The translations under genes and the position numbers were made by a program. The notes under the pieces were generated by a model. It worked only from the letters and a program-made list of their open reading frames with translations, was not told the DNA's origin and did not search any database. From Halomonas dongshanensis (GTDB lineage Bacteria; Pseudomonadota; Gammaproteobacteria; Pseudomonadales; Halomonadaceae): DNA of 64,000 nt. How positions within the stretch are numbered: the stretch's first letter is position 1; each line of letters opens with the position of its first letter. The DNA is taken from positions 62,001 through 126,000 of the forward strand of contig NZ_JAJISC010000001.1 of assembly GCF_024790395.1 (NCBI RefSeq), in the 5' to 3' direction. Of this stretch, positions 56,872 through 64,000 are shown in pieces.

Positions 56872-58236
56872 ATGACAGAACTGGACGTCGTGATTCTCGC
56901 CGCCGGAAAGGGCACTCGGATGCGCTCTGCGCTGCCCAAGGTGCTGCATACGCTGGCTGGAAAACCCCTGGTTCAGCACGTGTTGGATACGGCCACGGCG
57001 CTGAACCCTGATCGTTTGCACGTGGTCGTCGGCCACGGCGCCGATCAACTCAAGGCAGCGCTTGCCGAGCGAAACGTGAGCTTTGCCCTGCAGGCCGAGC
57101 AGAAGGGTACCGGCCACGCCGTCGCCCAGGCGGTGGATCACCTAGGCATTGGCAAGGTATTGGTGCTCTATGGTGATGTGCCGCTGATTCGTCGCGACAC
57201 GCTCACCCAACTGCTTGCCCAGGTCGACGAGCAGCGCATGGGACTGCTCACGGTGAGGTTGGAAGACCCCACCGGCTACGGTCGCATCGTGCGTAATGCG
57301 GCAGGGGAGGCGGTCGCCATCGTCGAGCAGAAGGATGCCTCGCCCGATGAGCTTGCCATCACCGAGTGCAACACCGGCATCATGGCGATGACGGCTGCCC
57401 AGCTCAAACGCTGGCTGCCCCAGCTCTCGTCCGATAACGCCCAGGGCGAGTACTACCTTACCGATCTGATTGCGCTGGCCGCCGCCGAGGGTATTCAGGT
57501 GGCCACTGCCGAGCCAAGTAGCGCTCTTGAGGTGGAAGGCATCAACAACCGCGCCCAGATGGCCAAGCTCGAACGCGCCTATCAGCAACAGCTTGCCGAG
57601 GCGTTAATGGAGCAGGGCGTGGCCCTGGCCGATCCTGCGCGGCTCGACGTTCGTGGCAGTTTGACCTGCGGTCATGACGTCTTCATCGACGTTGGCTGCG
57701 TCTTCGAGGGCGAAGTGGAACTGGGCGAAGGGGTGCATATCGGCCCTTACTGCGTAATCAAGCAGAGCACCATCGGCGCCCAGAGCGTGGTTCACTCGCA
57801 CAGCATCGTTGAGCAGAGTGTGGCGGCAGGACACAACCAGATCGGCCCCTACGCGCGGCTGCGTCCAGGTACGCGCCTGGGTGCTCAGGCCAAGGTGGGC
57901 AACTTCGTCGAAACCAAGAACGCCGACGTGGGCGAAGGCAGTAAGATCAACCATCTGAGCTACGTCGGTGATGCGCGGCTGGGTCGAGACGTCAACGTCG
58001 GCGCGGGAACGATCACCTGTAACTACGATGGCGCCAACAAACACCGTACCGAGATCGGTGACGAAGCCTTCATCGGCTCTAACAGCGCGCTGGTCGCGCC
58101 GGTGGCGATCGGCAAGGGCGCGACGGTGGGCGCGGGTTCGACCATTGTCAAGGACGTTGCCGACCATGCTCTGGCCGTGACCCGCAGCCGCCAGTTGGAA
58201 AAACCGCAGTGGCCGCGCCCGGCCAAGCGTCACTGA
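56872..58236 (+). CDS. glmU: Bifunctional UDP-GlcNAc pyrophosphorylase / GlcN-1-P acetyltransferase
   Basis: GlmU makes UDP-N-acetylglucosamine from glucosamine-1-phosphate. The 454-residue protein has the uridyltransferase start VVILAAGKGTRMRSALPKVL and a C-terminal left-handed beta-helix of hexapeptide repeats (residues about 250-430), with the acetyltransferase region GVHIGPYCVIK and TITCNYDGANKH. Length equals E. coli GlmU. It is 14 bp after apbE and 21 bp before glmS. Confidence 0.97.
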   Translation: MTELDVVILAAGKGTRMRSALPKVLHTLAGKPLVQHVLDTATALNPDRLHVVVGHGADQLKAALAERNVSFALQAEQKGTGHAVAQAVDHLGIGKVLVLYGDVPLIRRDTLTQLLAQVDEQRMGLLTVRLEDPTGYGRIVRNAAGEAVAIVEQKDASPDELAITECNTGIMAMTAAQLKRWLPQLSSDNAQGEYYLTDLIALAAAEGIQVATAEPSSALEVEGINNRAQMAKLERAYQQQLAEALMEQGVALADPARLDVRGSLTCGHDVFIDVGCVFEGEVELGEGVHIGPYCVIKQSTIGAQSVVHSHSIVEQSVAAGHNQIGPYARLRPGTRLGAQAKVGNFVETKNADVGEGSKINHLSYVGDARLGRDVNVGAGTITCNYDGANKHRTEIGDEAFIGSNSALVAPVAIGKGATVGAGSTIVKDVADHALAVTRSRQLEKPQWPRPAKRH

Positions 58237-58257
58237 TCGTTAACGAGGAGAAGGGCT

Positions 58258-60099
58258 ATGTGTGGCATCGTCGCCGCCGTTGCACAGCGCAACGTACAGG
58301 GCATCTTGCTGGAGGGGCTCAGACGCCTAGAGTATCGGGGCTACGACTCCGCTGGCATGTCGGTCATCGATGCCGGTGCGCTGACGCGCAAACGGGCGCT
58401 GGGCAAAGTGGCCGCGCTCGACGCTCAGCTTGCCGCGGGCGCGTTGCCTGGGCATACCGGCATTGCCCACACCCGTTGGGCGACCCATGGTAAGCCCTCT
58501 GAGGCCAACGCCCATCCCCACCATAGCTACGAACAGATCGCGGTGGTGCATAACGGCATCATCGAGAACTACGAGCGCTTGAAGGCGCGGTTAGAGGCAA
58601 AGGGCTACTCCTTCACCTCCGAAACCGATACCGAAGTGATCGCGCACTTGATGTTCGAGCGCATCCAACAGGGGCTTACCCTTTTCGACGCCACCGCGCA
58701 GATCGTAAGCGAGCTGGGCGGCGCCTACGCCTTGGGGTTGATCAGCACCCATGAGCCAGATGTCGTGGTGGGCGCGCGCCAGGGTAGCCCGCTGGTGGTG
58801 GGCGTGGGTATCGATGAGGCGTTTCTCGCCTCCGATCCGCTGGCGCTTTTGCAGGTCACCGACCGCTTCATCTACCTCGAAGAGGGCGACGTGGTGGAGC
58901 TTCGCGGCCTGGGCGAGATACGTATCCGTGATCGCAGCGGCCGCGCCGTCGAGCGTCCGGTGCACACCTTCGAGCACGGCGATGGGGCGGCGCATAAAGG
59001 CGAATATCGCCACTTCATGCTCAAGGAGATCTTCGAGCAGCCCGAGGTGATCGCCACCGCACTGGAGGGTCGACTGAGCGAGGAGGGCGTGCTCGTCGAG
59101 AGCTTTGGCCCCGAGGCCCAGGCGCTCTTCGCGCGTGCGCGCCAGGTGCACATCATTGCCTGTGGGACGAGCTACCATGCCGGGCTTGTGGCGCGTTACT
59201 GGCTGGAGCGCTACGCCGGGGTGCCGGTACAGGTGGAAGTGGCCTCGGAGTACCGCTACCGCCATCCGGTGGTGTTGGATGACACGCTCTTCGTCACGCT
59301 ATCTCAATCGGGCGAGACCGCCGATACCCTGGCCGCGCTGCGCTTCGCCAAGACGCTTGGCTATATCGGCAGCCTAGCGATCTGTAACGTGCCGGGCAGT
59401 TCGCTGGTGCGCGAATCCGATCTTACCCTGATGACCCGCGCGGGCCCGGAGATCGGCGTGGCCTCGACCAAGGCTTTCACCACCCAACTGGTGGCGCTAA
59501 TGCTGCTGACGCTGGCCATGGGCAAAGCGCAAGGGCTCGACGATGCTCAGCGCGCCGAGCAGGCCGAGATCGTCGCCGCGCTCAAAACGCTCCCCCGCGT
59601 ATGCCAAAAGGCGCTCGCCTTGGATGGCGCCATCGAAGCGCTCTCCCAAGCCTTTGCCGAGAAGCATCACGCGCTCTTCTTGGGCCGTGGCGCGCACTAC
59701 CCGATTGCGCTGGAAGGCGCGCTCAAGCTCAAGGAAATCTCCTACATTCACGCCGAGGCTTACCCCGCGGGTGAGCTCAAGCACGGGCCGCTGGCGCTGG
59801 TCGACAGCGAAATGCCGGTAATTTCGGTCGCCCCCAACGACGATCTGTTGGAAAAGCTCAAGTCCAACCTCCAAGAGGTGCGCGCCCGCGGCGGGCAACT
59901 CTTCGTCTTCGCCGAGGAGAGCATCGGCATTCGCGATCAGCAAGACGTGCGTGTACTCGGCGTGCCTGTTATCCACGAGTCTCTCACGCCGCTGCTCTAC
60001 ACTTTGCCGCTGCAGCTTCTGAGTTACCACGTCGCCGTGCTCAAGGGCACCGATGTCGATCAGCCGCGTAATTTGGCCAAGAGCGTAACGGTGGAGTAA
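58258..60099 (+). CDS. glmS: Glutamine--fructose-6-phosphate aminotransferase (isomerizing)
   Basis: GlmS forms glucosamine-6-phosphate, the entry point to amino-sugar synthesis. The 613-residue protein has the N-terminal glutaminase with Cys2 in MCGIVAAVAQR, and the two SIS sugar-isomerase domains (ACGTSYHAGLVARYWLE and FLGRGAHYPIALEGALKLKE cut here at 20). The C-terminus DQPRNLAKSVTVE is the family ending. It follows glmU, the common order in gammaproteobacteria. A GlmS ribozyme is not seen, as expected for this phylum. Confidence 0.97.
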   Translation: MCGIVAAVAQRNVQGILLEGLRRLEYRGYDSAGMSVIDAGALTRKRALGKVAALDAQLAAGALPGHTGIAHTRWATHGKPSEANAHPHHSYEQIAVVHNGIIENYERLKARLEAKGYSFTSETDTEVIAHLMFERIQQGLTLFDATAQIVSELGGAYALGLISTHEPDVVVGARQGSPLVVGVGIDEAFLASDPLALLQVTDRFIYLEEGDVVELRGLGEIRIRDRSGRAVERPVHTFEHGDGAAHKGEYRHFMLKEIFEQPEVIATALEGRLSEEGVLVESFGPEAQALFARARQVHIIACGTSYHAGLVARYWLERYAGVPVQVEVASEYRYRHPVVLDDTLFVTLSQSGETADTLAALRFAKTLGYIGSLAICNVPGSSLVRESDLTLMTRAGPEIGVASTKAFTTQLVALMLLTLAMGKAQGLDDAQRAEQAEIVAALKTLPRVCQKALALDGAIEALSQAFAEKHHALFLGRGAHYPIALEGALKLKEISYIHAEAYPAGELKHGPLALVDSEMPVISVAPNDDLLEKLKSNLQEVRARGGQLFVFAEESIGIRDQQDVRVLGVPVIHESLTPLLYTLPLQLLSYHVAVLKGTDVDQPRNLAKSVTVE

Positions 60100-60130
60100 A
60101 AGAGGGTAGAAGAGGGAGGGCGCGGTAGCC

Positions 60131-60559
60131 TTAGTGAGTATCGTCGAGCTGTGCCCAATCTTGATAAACGAGCTGAGGAACGCGGCTGAATTCGCGAACG
60201 TTATGGGTGACGAGCGTACAGTCAGAGGCTATGGCGTGCCCAGCAATGGCAGTGTCATTGGTGCCAATGAGGGTGCCTTTTTTGGTTAACGTTCTCGCGA
60301 TATCGATGGTGGCGTCTACTGCCCCTTGATCCCAAGCGAGAACGGCATCCAAGCGCTCGACGAAGGCATCTATCAACGTTTTATGCTTGGGGGAGGCCTT
60401 CTTTCCGATTTGTCCGTAGCGCATTTCCGCATAGGTGATGGCCGATATCACGATACGGCTACCGTGCTCTACCTCGGTGGATAGGCGATGGATTACCTGG
60501 GCGGGGTGCTCGCGCATTAGATAAGCGCAAATACAGGTATCTAGCATGAAGGTGGTCAC
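60131..60559 (-). CDS. vapC: VapC-family PIN-domain toxin
   Basis: The 142-residue PIN-domain protein has the acidic active site of VapC ribonucleases: D7 in MLDTCICAYLM, E45 in ITYAEMRYG and the aspartate in IGTNDTAIAGHAI. VapC toxins cleave initiator tRNA or other RNAs to arrest growth. Its start overlaps the antitoxin stop by 4 bases. It lies between glmS and nhaD, two core genes, as an inserted module. Confidence 0.92.
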   Translation of the reverse strand: MTTFMLDTCICAYLMREHPAQVIHRLSTEVEHGSRIVISAITYAEMRYGQIGKKASPKHKTLIDAFVERLDAVLAWDQGAVDATIDIARTLTKKGTLIGTNDTAIAGHAIASDCTLVTHNVREFSRVPQLVYQDWAQLDDTH

Positions 60560-60786
60560 GGCTCGAACCTGCCTTCGTCGCTCACGATGGAAACACGCTG
60601 TTGGAGGAAGTCGTCGTCGGCTTTGGGCAATTCTAATAGCGTGCCCCAGGAAGGGCGTACGGGACGCAGCGTGATCACGTCGCCCTCACGAGATATTTCG
60701 AGTTCCCCAATACCCTCATAGGCCATATCGGCAGGCAGCCGAACGGCTTGGTTTTTGCCATTTTTGAAAATTGAGACGGTACGCAT
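60556..60786 (-). CDS. vapB: VapB-type antitoxin (AbrB/SpoVT fold)
   Basis: The 76-residue protein starts MRTVSIFKNGKNQAVRLPAD, typical of VagC/VapB antitoxins with a swapped-hairpin DNA-binding domain, and ends with a polar tail that should block the toxin. It overlaps vapC by 4 bases. A perfect 8-bp-arm palindrome 51 bp upstream is a likely autoregulatory operator. Confidence 0.9.
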   Translation of the reverse strand: MRTVSIFKNGKNQAVRLPADMAYEGIGELEISREGDVITLRPVRPSWGTLLELPKADDDFLQQRVSIVSDEGRFEP

Positions 60787-60836
60787 CCTCGTTCTTCTCC
60801 CTTTCTAAGCCTAAATACACCATAGCAATGTTTTGT

Positions 60837-60855
60837 ACATATGCAAAGCATATGT
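60837..60855 (-). promoter_or_regulatory. vapBC operator palindrome overlapping a candidate promoter
   Basis: ACATATGC (60837-60844) and GCATATGT (60848-60855) are perfect inverted repeats with AAA between them. On the minus strand a possible -35 (TTGCAT) lies in the palindrome, with TATGGT 16 bp further on as the -10. Toxin-antitoxin complexes usually bind such dyads. The rest of the 314-bp space between vapB and nhaD (60787-61100) holds no gene and should contain the nhaD promoter. Confidence 0.65.
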
Positions 60856-61100
60856 CTTGCGCGCTATGATGTTAAAAGAGCTTTTTAAACTTAACTCCTT
60901 GATAGAAAAGTGCTCTAAACGATACGCCGCGTTGCGCTCTACTCCTCTGGCAGAAAGAGTCAAAAAATAGTCGCGCGGTGCGTTGCAGCAGGACTTTAGG
61001 GTGCTTATCATTTAGCCGCTCACGTGAAAGCGCCTGCGAGCATCGGGCGTGTTTCGTGTGGGTCCCCCGGCTTTCTCACGCTCCGCCAAGGACACGCCAC

Positions 61101-62582
61101 ATGACTTCTCCTCACGACCTTGCACTTCGGCTCACACTGCGCCGAGGTGTTTGGCTACTTGCTGTTACCTGCTTTTTGCTGTTCTCCTCCTTTTTTTCCA
61201 CCTCAGTGTTTGCTGCCGAGGTCGGCACGCTTCCGTTGACGGGATCGTTCGTCGGCATCGCCTCGGTGGTGATCTTTTTGCTGGCCTATTTGCTGGTCAT
61301 GCTCGAAGAGATCCTGCACATGCGTAAGTCCAAGCCCGTGCTGGTTGCGGCGGGTCTTATCTGGGCGATGGTGGCTTACGTCTACGTGCAGGCTGGGCTT
61401 CCCGACGAGGCCGAGACGGCCTTTCGCGAAACGCTTCTAGAGTACACCGAGCTTCTGCTCTTCTTGCTGGTGGCGATGACCTACATCAACGCCATGGAAG
61501 AGCGGCGCGTGTTCGACGCCCTGCGTGCGTGGCTCGTGCGCACGGGCTTTAGCTACCGCAGCCTGTTCTGGATCACCGGCTTTCTGGCTTTCTGGATCTC
61601 GTCGATTGCCAACAACATGACCACCGCCATGCTGATGTGCGCGGTGGTGTTGAAAGTGGCCGAAAACGACAACAAGTTCATTAGCCTCTGCTGCGTCAAC
61701 GTCGTCGTCGCTTCCAACGCAGGCGGCGCTTTCAGCCCCTTTGGCGATATCACTACGCTAATGGTCTGGCAGGCGGGGCAGGTGCCTTTCGGCGGCTTCT
61801 TTGCACTCTTATTGCCCGCTATCGTCAACTTCATGGTACCTGCGGTGATCATGAACTTCTTCATCGTCAACCGTCAGCCCGCGGCTCTGACCGAGCGGGT
61901 CTGGCTCAAGCGCGGGGCGCGGCGCATCATTGTGTTGTTCTTGATCACCGTCGCCATTTCGGTGCTGTGCCACTCGATGCTGCACCTGCCGCCAGCGGCC
62001 GGCATGATGTTTGGCTTGGGCCTATTGCAGTTCTTTGGCTATTACCTGCGCAAGAGCCTGCCGCGCTCGCTGGAGCGCAAGCGCGAGCGCTACTCGCGCC
62101 GCGGCGACTGGAAGAAGCTCGAACAGCTCGGTAGCGTCGTACCTTTCGATATCTTTAGCCGGATCGCCCGCTCCGAGTGGGACACGCTGCTGTTCTTCTA
62201 CGGAGTGGTAATGTGCGTCGGCGGCTTGGGGTTTCTGGGCTACCTTGGCCTGCTGTCGGAAACGCTCTACGGCAGTTGGAACCCGGTGTGGGCCAACGTC
62301 GTTCTGGGCTTGATCTCGGCAGTGGTGGATAACATTCCGGTGATGTTCGCCGTGCTCTCCATGGCACCCGACATGACTACGGGTAACTGGCTCTTGATCA
62401 CCCTGACCGCAGGCGTCGGTGGTAGCGTGCTGGCCATGGGGTCGGCGGCGGGCGTGGCGCTAATGGGCCAGGCGCGCGGTATCTACACCTTCGTTGGCCA
62501 CTTGCGCTGGGCGCCGGCCATCTTGCTGGGCTATGCCGCAAGCATCGCCGTGCATCTGTGGCTCAATGCTTCGATGTTTTAA
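61101..62582 (+). CDS. nhaD: Na+/H+ antiporter NhaD
   Basis: The 493-residue protein has a signal-like N-terminal hydrophobic segment, then about 12 membrane helices of the ion-transporter superfamily. Blocks typical of NhaD include ISSIANNMTTAMLMCAVVLK (cut at 20), ASNAGGAFSPFGDITTLMVW and AVVDNIPVMFAVLSMAPD. NhaD expels Na+ (and Li+) in exchange for protons and is common in halophilic and marine gammaproteobacteria. The start at 61101 is chosen because it gives a clean N-terminus after AAGGA; the frame reaching back to 60978 has no supporting site. Confidence 0.93.
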   Translation: MTSPHDLALRLTLRRGVWLLAVTCFLLFSSFFSTSVFAAEVGTLPLTGSFVGIASVVIFLLAYLLVMLEEILHMRKSKPVLVAAGLIWAMVAYVYVQAGLPDEAETAFRETLLEYTELLLFLLVAMTYINAMEERRVFDALRAWLVRTGFSYRSLFWITGFLAFWISSIANNMTTAMLMCAVVLKVAENDNKFISLCCVNVVVASNAGGAFSPFGDITTLMVWQAGQVPFGGFFALLLPAIVNFMVPAVIMNFFIVNRQPAALTERVWLKRGARRIIVLFLITVAISVLCHSMLHLPPAAGMMFGLGLLQFFGYYLRKSLPRSLERKRERYSRRGDWKKLEQLGSVVPFDIFSRIARSEWDTLLFFYGVVMCVGGLGFLGYLGLLSETLYGSWNPVWANVVLGLISAVVDNIPVMFAVLSMAPDMTTGNWLLITLTAGVGGSVLAMGSAAGVALMGQARGIYTFVGHLRWAPAILLGYAASIAVHLWLNASMF

Positions 62583-62642
62583 ACAGCCAGGCTTTAGGCA
62601 TAAGGTTTTAAGCACAAGGCTTTAACCGTTAGTTAAGTGAAG

Positions 62643-62681
62643 AAAAAAAGCCTCTCGCCGATGTTCGGCGAGAGGCTTTTT
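62643..62681. terminator. Bidirectional intrinsic terminator between nhaD and the CBS gene
   Basis: AGCCTCTCGCCG (62649-62660) and CGGCGAGAGGCT (62666-62677) form a perfect 12-bp stem, with seven A on the left and five T on the right. It can end transcription of nhaD and of the convergent CBS-domain gene. Confidence 0.92.
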
Positions 62682-62768
62682 AGGATAAAAACTCGACGTG
62701 GTCATATAAGGGGGAGACGTACCACGCCGAGTGAAACCATAAACCTTTCCGTATCGTTTTAAATCTGG

Positions 62769-63368
62769 TTACAGGTCGTGGCCGGTTACCACGTGGCAGA
62801 TATCGGCGAAGCTACGTGCCATGGGCACGACAGTGAGCTTCTTGCCCAGGGTGTTTTGAATGTCGGTAGCAGAGACCAGACCGCGTACGGTGACTTCGTG
62901 CTTGTCGTTGTACTCGGTGACCAGCAGGTGCTGCTCGGTAACGTCTTCCATGACCCGCATCAGCTCTTCGATGGTGAGCGCGGAGAGCTTGTCCAGCGGC
63001 ATGGCGCTAAGCGTGTTCCAGGGCGTCATGATCATCGATACCGTCACTTCGTCACGGGTCAGGCTGCGCTGCTGCATGGCTAGATTGATGCGCCGGGTGC
63101 CCACGATCTCGCGGGAGGTGATAAGACCGATGCAGTGCTGGTCGCGGTCGTTGACGAAGAGCAGACGAACGCCGGTATAGCGCATCTTGAGGTTGGCTTC
63201 TTCGACCGAGGTATCGGCATCCACGGTTTGTGGCTTCACCTGAGTGAAGTCGGTCAACAGCAATGCCGCCGAGCTTTCGAGTGTGACGTCCTTCGCCGCA
63301 GGCATTGCGATGCGCGGGCTTTGAGTGAACTGAATCAACGTTTTGGGTTTGAATGCAACTTGGTTCAT
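62769..63368 (-). CDS. Two-CBS-domain protein
   Basis: The 199-residue protein is soluble and has a CBS pair, roughly residues 38-95 (VKPQTVDADTSVEEANLKMR) and 108-170 (VSMIMTPWNTLSAM and the following strands). CBS pairs bind adenine nucleotides or other ligands and regulate a partner. AGGAGG precedes the start. It lies next to a sensor kinase gene on the same strand, about 110 bp downstream of it, but no functional link is evident. Confidence 0.85.
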   Translation of the reverse strand: MNQVAFKPKTLIQFTQSPRIAMPAAKDVTLESSAALLLTDFTQVKPQTVDADTSVEEANLKMRYTGVRLLFVNDRDQHCIGLITSREIVGTRRINLAMQQRSLTRDEVTVSMIMTPWNTLSAMPLDKLSALTIEELMRVMEDVTEQHLLVTEYNDKHEVTVRGLVSATDIQNTLGKKLTVVPMARSFADICHVVTGHDL

Positions 63369-63480
63369 CGGGGGTACCTCCTGTTATAGGTGGCCAGCCG
63401 TATGAGACCGATTGGCCTAGTACCCTAAGAGTTGCAGGTGATTCTTACCGCAATCTTAAGACCCGCGACGATTCGTCGCA

Positions 63481-64000
63481 CTATTCGCTCGAGGGCTCGT
63501 CCATTGGTAGCGTATCGAGATGGCGGGGCAAGGAAACCGCCACGCGCAGACCGCCGCTTGGCGCCTCGTCGAAGGCCAGCGTGCCGCCGTGCTGGCTGAC
63601 GATACGCTCGACGATGGAGAGACCAAGCCCTGAGCCTGCGCCCGGTCCGGCGCGATGGAAGCGCTGGGTCACCGCCTTGCGTTCGTGGGCGGGAATGCCG
63701 GGGCCCTCGTCGTCGACGATAAGCGTCAGGGCTGCTTTTGTCGCACTCAAGGCCACGCGGATGGTGCCTTCGGGCGGTGAGTGCTGAATGGCGTTGCCGA
63801 CCAGGTTCTGCACCAGTGTGCCGACGGCACCGGGCGTCTCGGCCAAGCGCCAGTCGGCGGTGTCATCGACGTCGAGATAGAGCTCGTGGCGCTGCTGTTT
63901 GGCCAAGGGTGTGAGCTTCGATAGGGTATCGCGCACCTCCTCTCGCGCGTCGATGCAGCGCCGAGGTAGGCTGTTTTCGTCGGGATCCAGGCGCGCCAGG
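63481..64000 (-). CDS. Two-component sensor histidine kinase, 5' part outside window
   Basis: About 172 C-terminal residues are visible and the frame stays open to the right edge. They form the catalytic ATPase domain: N box in LVQNLVGNAIQHSPPEG, G1 box DDEGPGIP, F-type box VTQRFHR and G2 box GAGSGLGLSIVERIV. The histidine-containing dimerisation domain and any sensor are beyond the edge. The sequence is of the EnvZ/QseC type. An internal ATG-like start at 63936 would miss most of the protein and is not the true start. Confidence 0.88.
   Translation of the reverse strand, partial: LARLDPDENSLPRRCIDAREEVRDTLSKLTPLAKQQRHELYLDVDDTADWRLAETPGAVGTLVQNLVGNAIQHSPPEGTIRVALSATKAALTLIVDDEGPGIPAHERKAVTQRFHRAGPGAGSGLGLSIVERIVSQHGGTLAFDEAPSGGLRVAVSLPRHLDTLPMDEPSSE

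Noticed and set aside
61013..61028. parS-like sequence near CTCACGTGAAAG
   Set aside because: Only about 10 of 16 positions match the parS consensus, and it lacks symmetry. No better parS was seen by eye.

Overview
The window looks like a chromosomal segment of a moderately halophilic gammaproteobacterium of the Halomonadaceae (Halomonas or a close relative). The reasons are the high GC content, the order mnmG-rsmG-parA-parB-atpIBEFHAGDC, an NhaD-type Na+/H+ antiporter, and protein sequences typical of that family. No similarity search was run, so the genus is an inference.

Layout. (a) 1-11.4 kb, mostly minus strand: an NAD(P)-binding protein (cut by the edge), an HxlR regulator, an aromatic-acid MFS transporter, a MetE-like methyltransferase, rlmJ, an rdgB-hemW-OmpA lipoprotein operon, a hemJ-thiD-hemL operon and a ClC protein. 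(b) 11.6-15.7 kb, plus strand: argC, erpA behind a possible IscR-type promoter, and a polar amino-acid ABC transporter. (c) 15.75-16.2 kb: a non-coding region rich in DnaA-box-like sequences and A+T, placed directly before mnmG, which is the likely chromosomal origin oriC. (d) 16.2-29.3 kb, plus strand: mnmG, rsmG, parAB, the complete F1Fo ATP synthase operon with a clear promoter and terminator, and mgtE. Genes tend to run away from the proposed origin on both sides. (e) 29.4-52.6 kb: an accessory catabolic island, almost entirely minus strand. (f) 52.7-64 kb: a PAP2 phosphatase, a CDF transporter, uppP, apbE, glmU, glmS, a VapBC toxin-antitoxin pair, nhaD, a CBS-domain protein and the 3' part of a sensor kinase.

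The island is the most interesting part. Its promoter-distal and promoter-proximal halves fit together as one pathway. The upstream operon encodes a three-subunit molybdenum hydroxylase (large, FAD and 2Fe-2S subunits), then an acyl-CoA ligase, then an enoyl-CoA hydratase. This is the order known for hmfABCDE, the 2-furoate pathway of Cupriavidus basilensis HMF14. The downstream operon holds a UbiD decarboxylase and a UbiX prenyltransferase (as hmfF and hmfG, which turn furan-2,5-dicarboxylate into 2-furoate), an aldehyde dehydrogenase and a LysR regulator. It also holds an FMN 2-hydroxy-acid oxidase, a thiamine-diphosphate 2-oxo-acid decarboxylase and a sodium:solute symporter. Between the two lie a TAXI-type TRAP transporter and a BenE-family transporter. 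An XdhC-type molybdenum-enzyme maturation protein sits at the far end. The best reading is a furan or related (hetero)aromatic carboxylate degradation island, with an added mandelate-like entry route from a 2-hydroxy acid through a 2-oxo acid to an aldehyde. The substrate is not proven by the sequence. The molybdenum large subunit carries an unusual C-terminal CoxG domain. A 25-bp perfect inverted repeat marks the right edge of the island.

No rRNA, tRNA, CRISPR array, intact transposase or integrase was seen.
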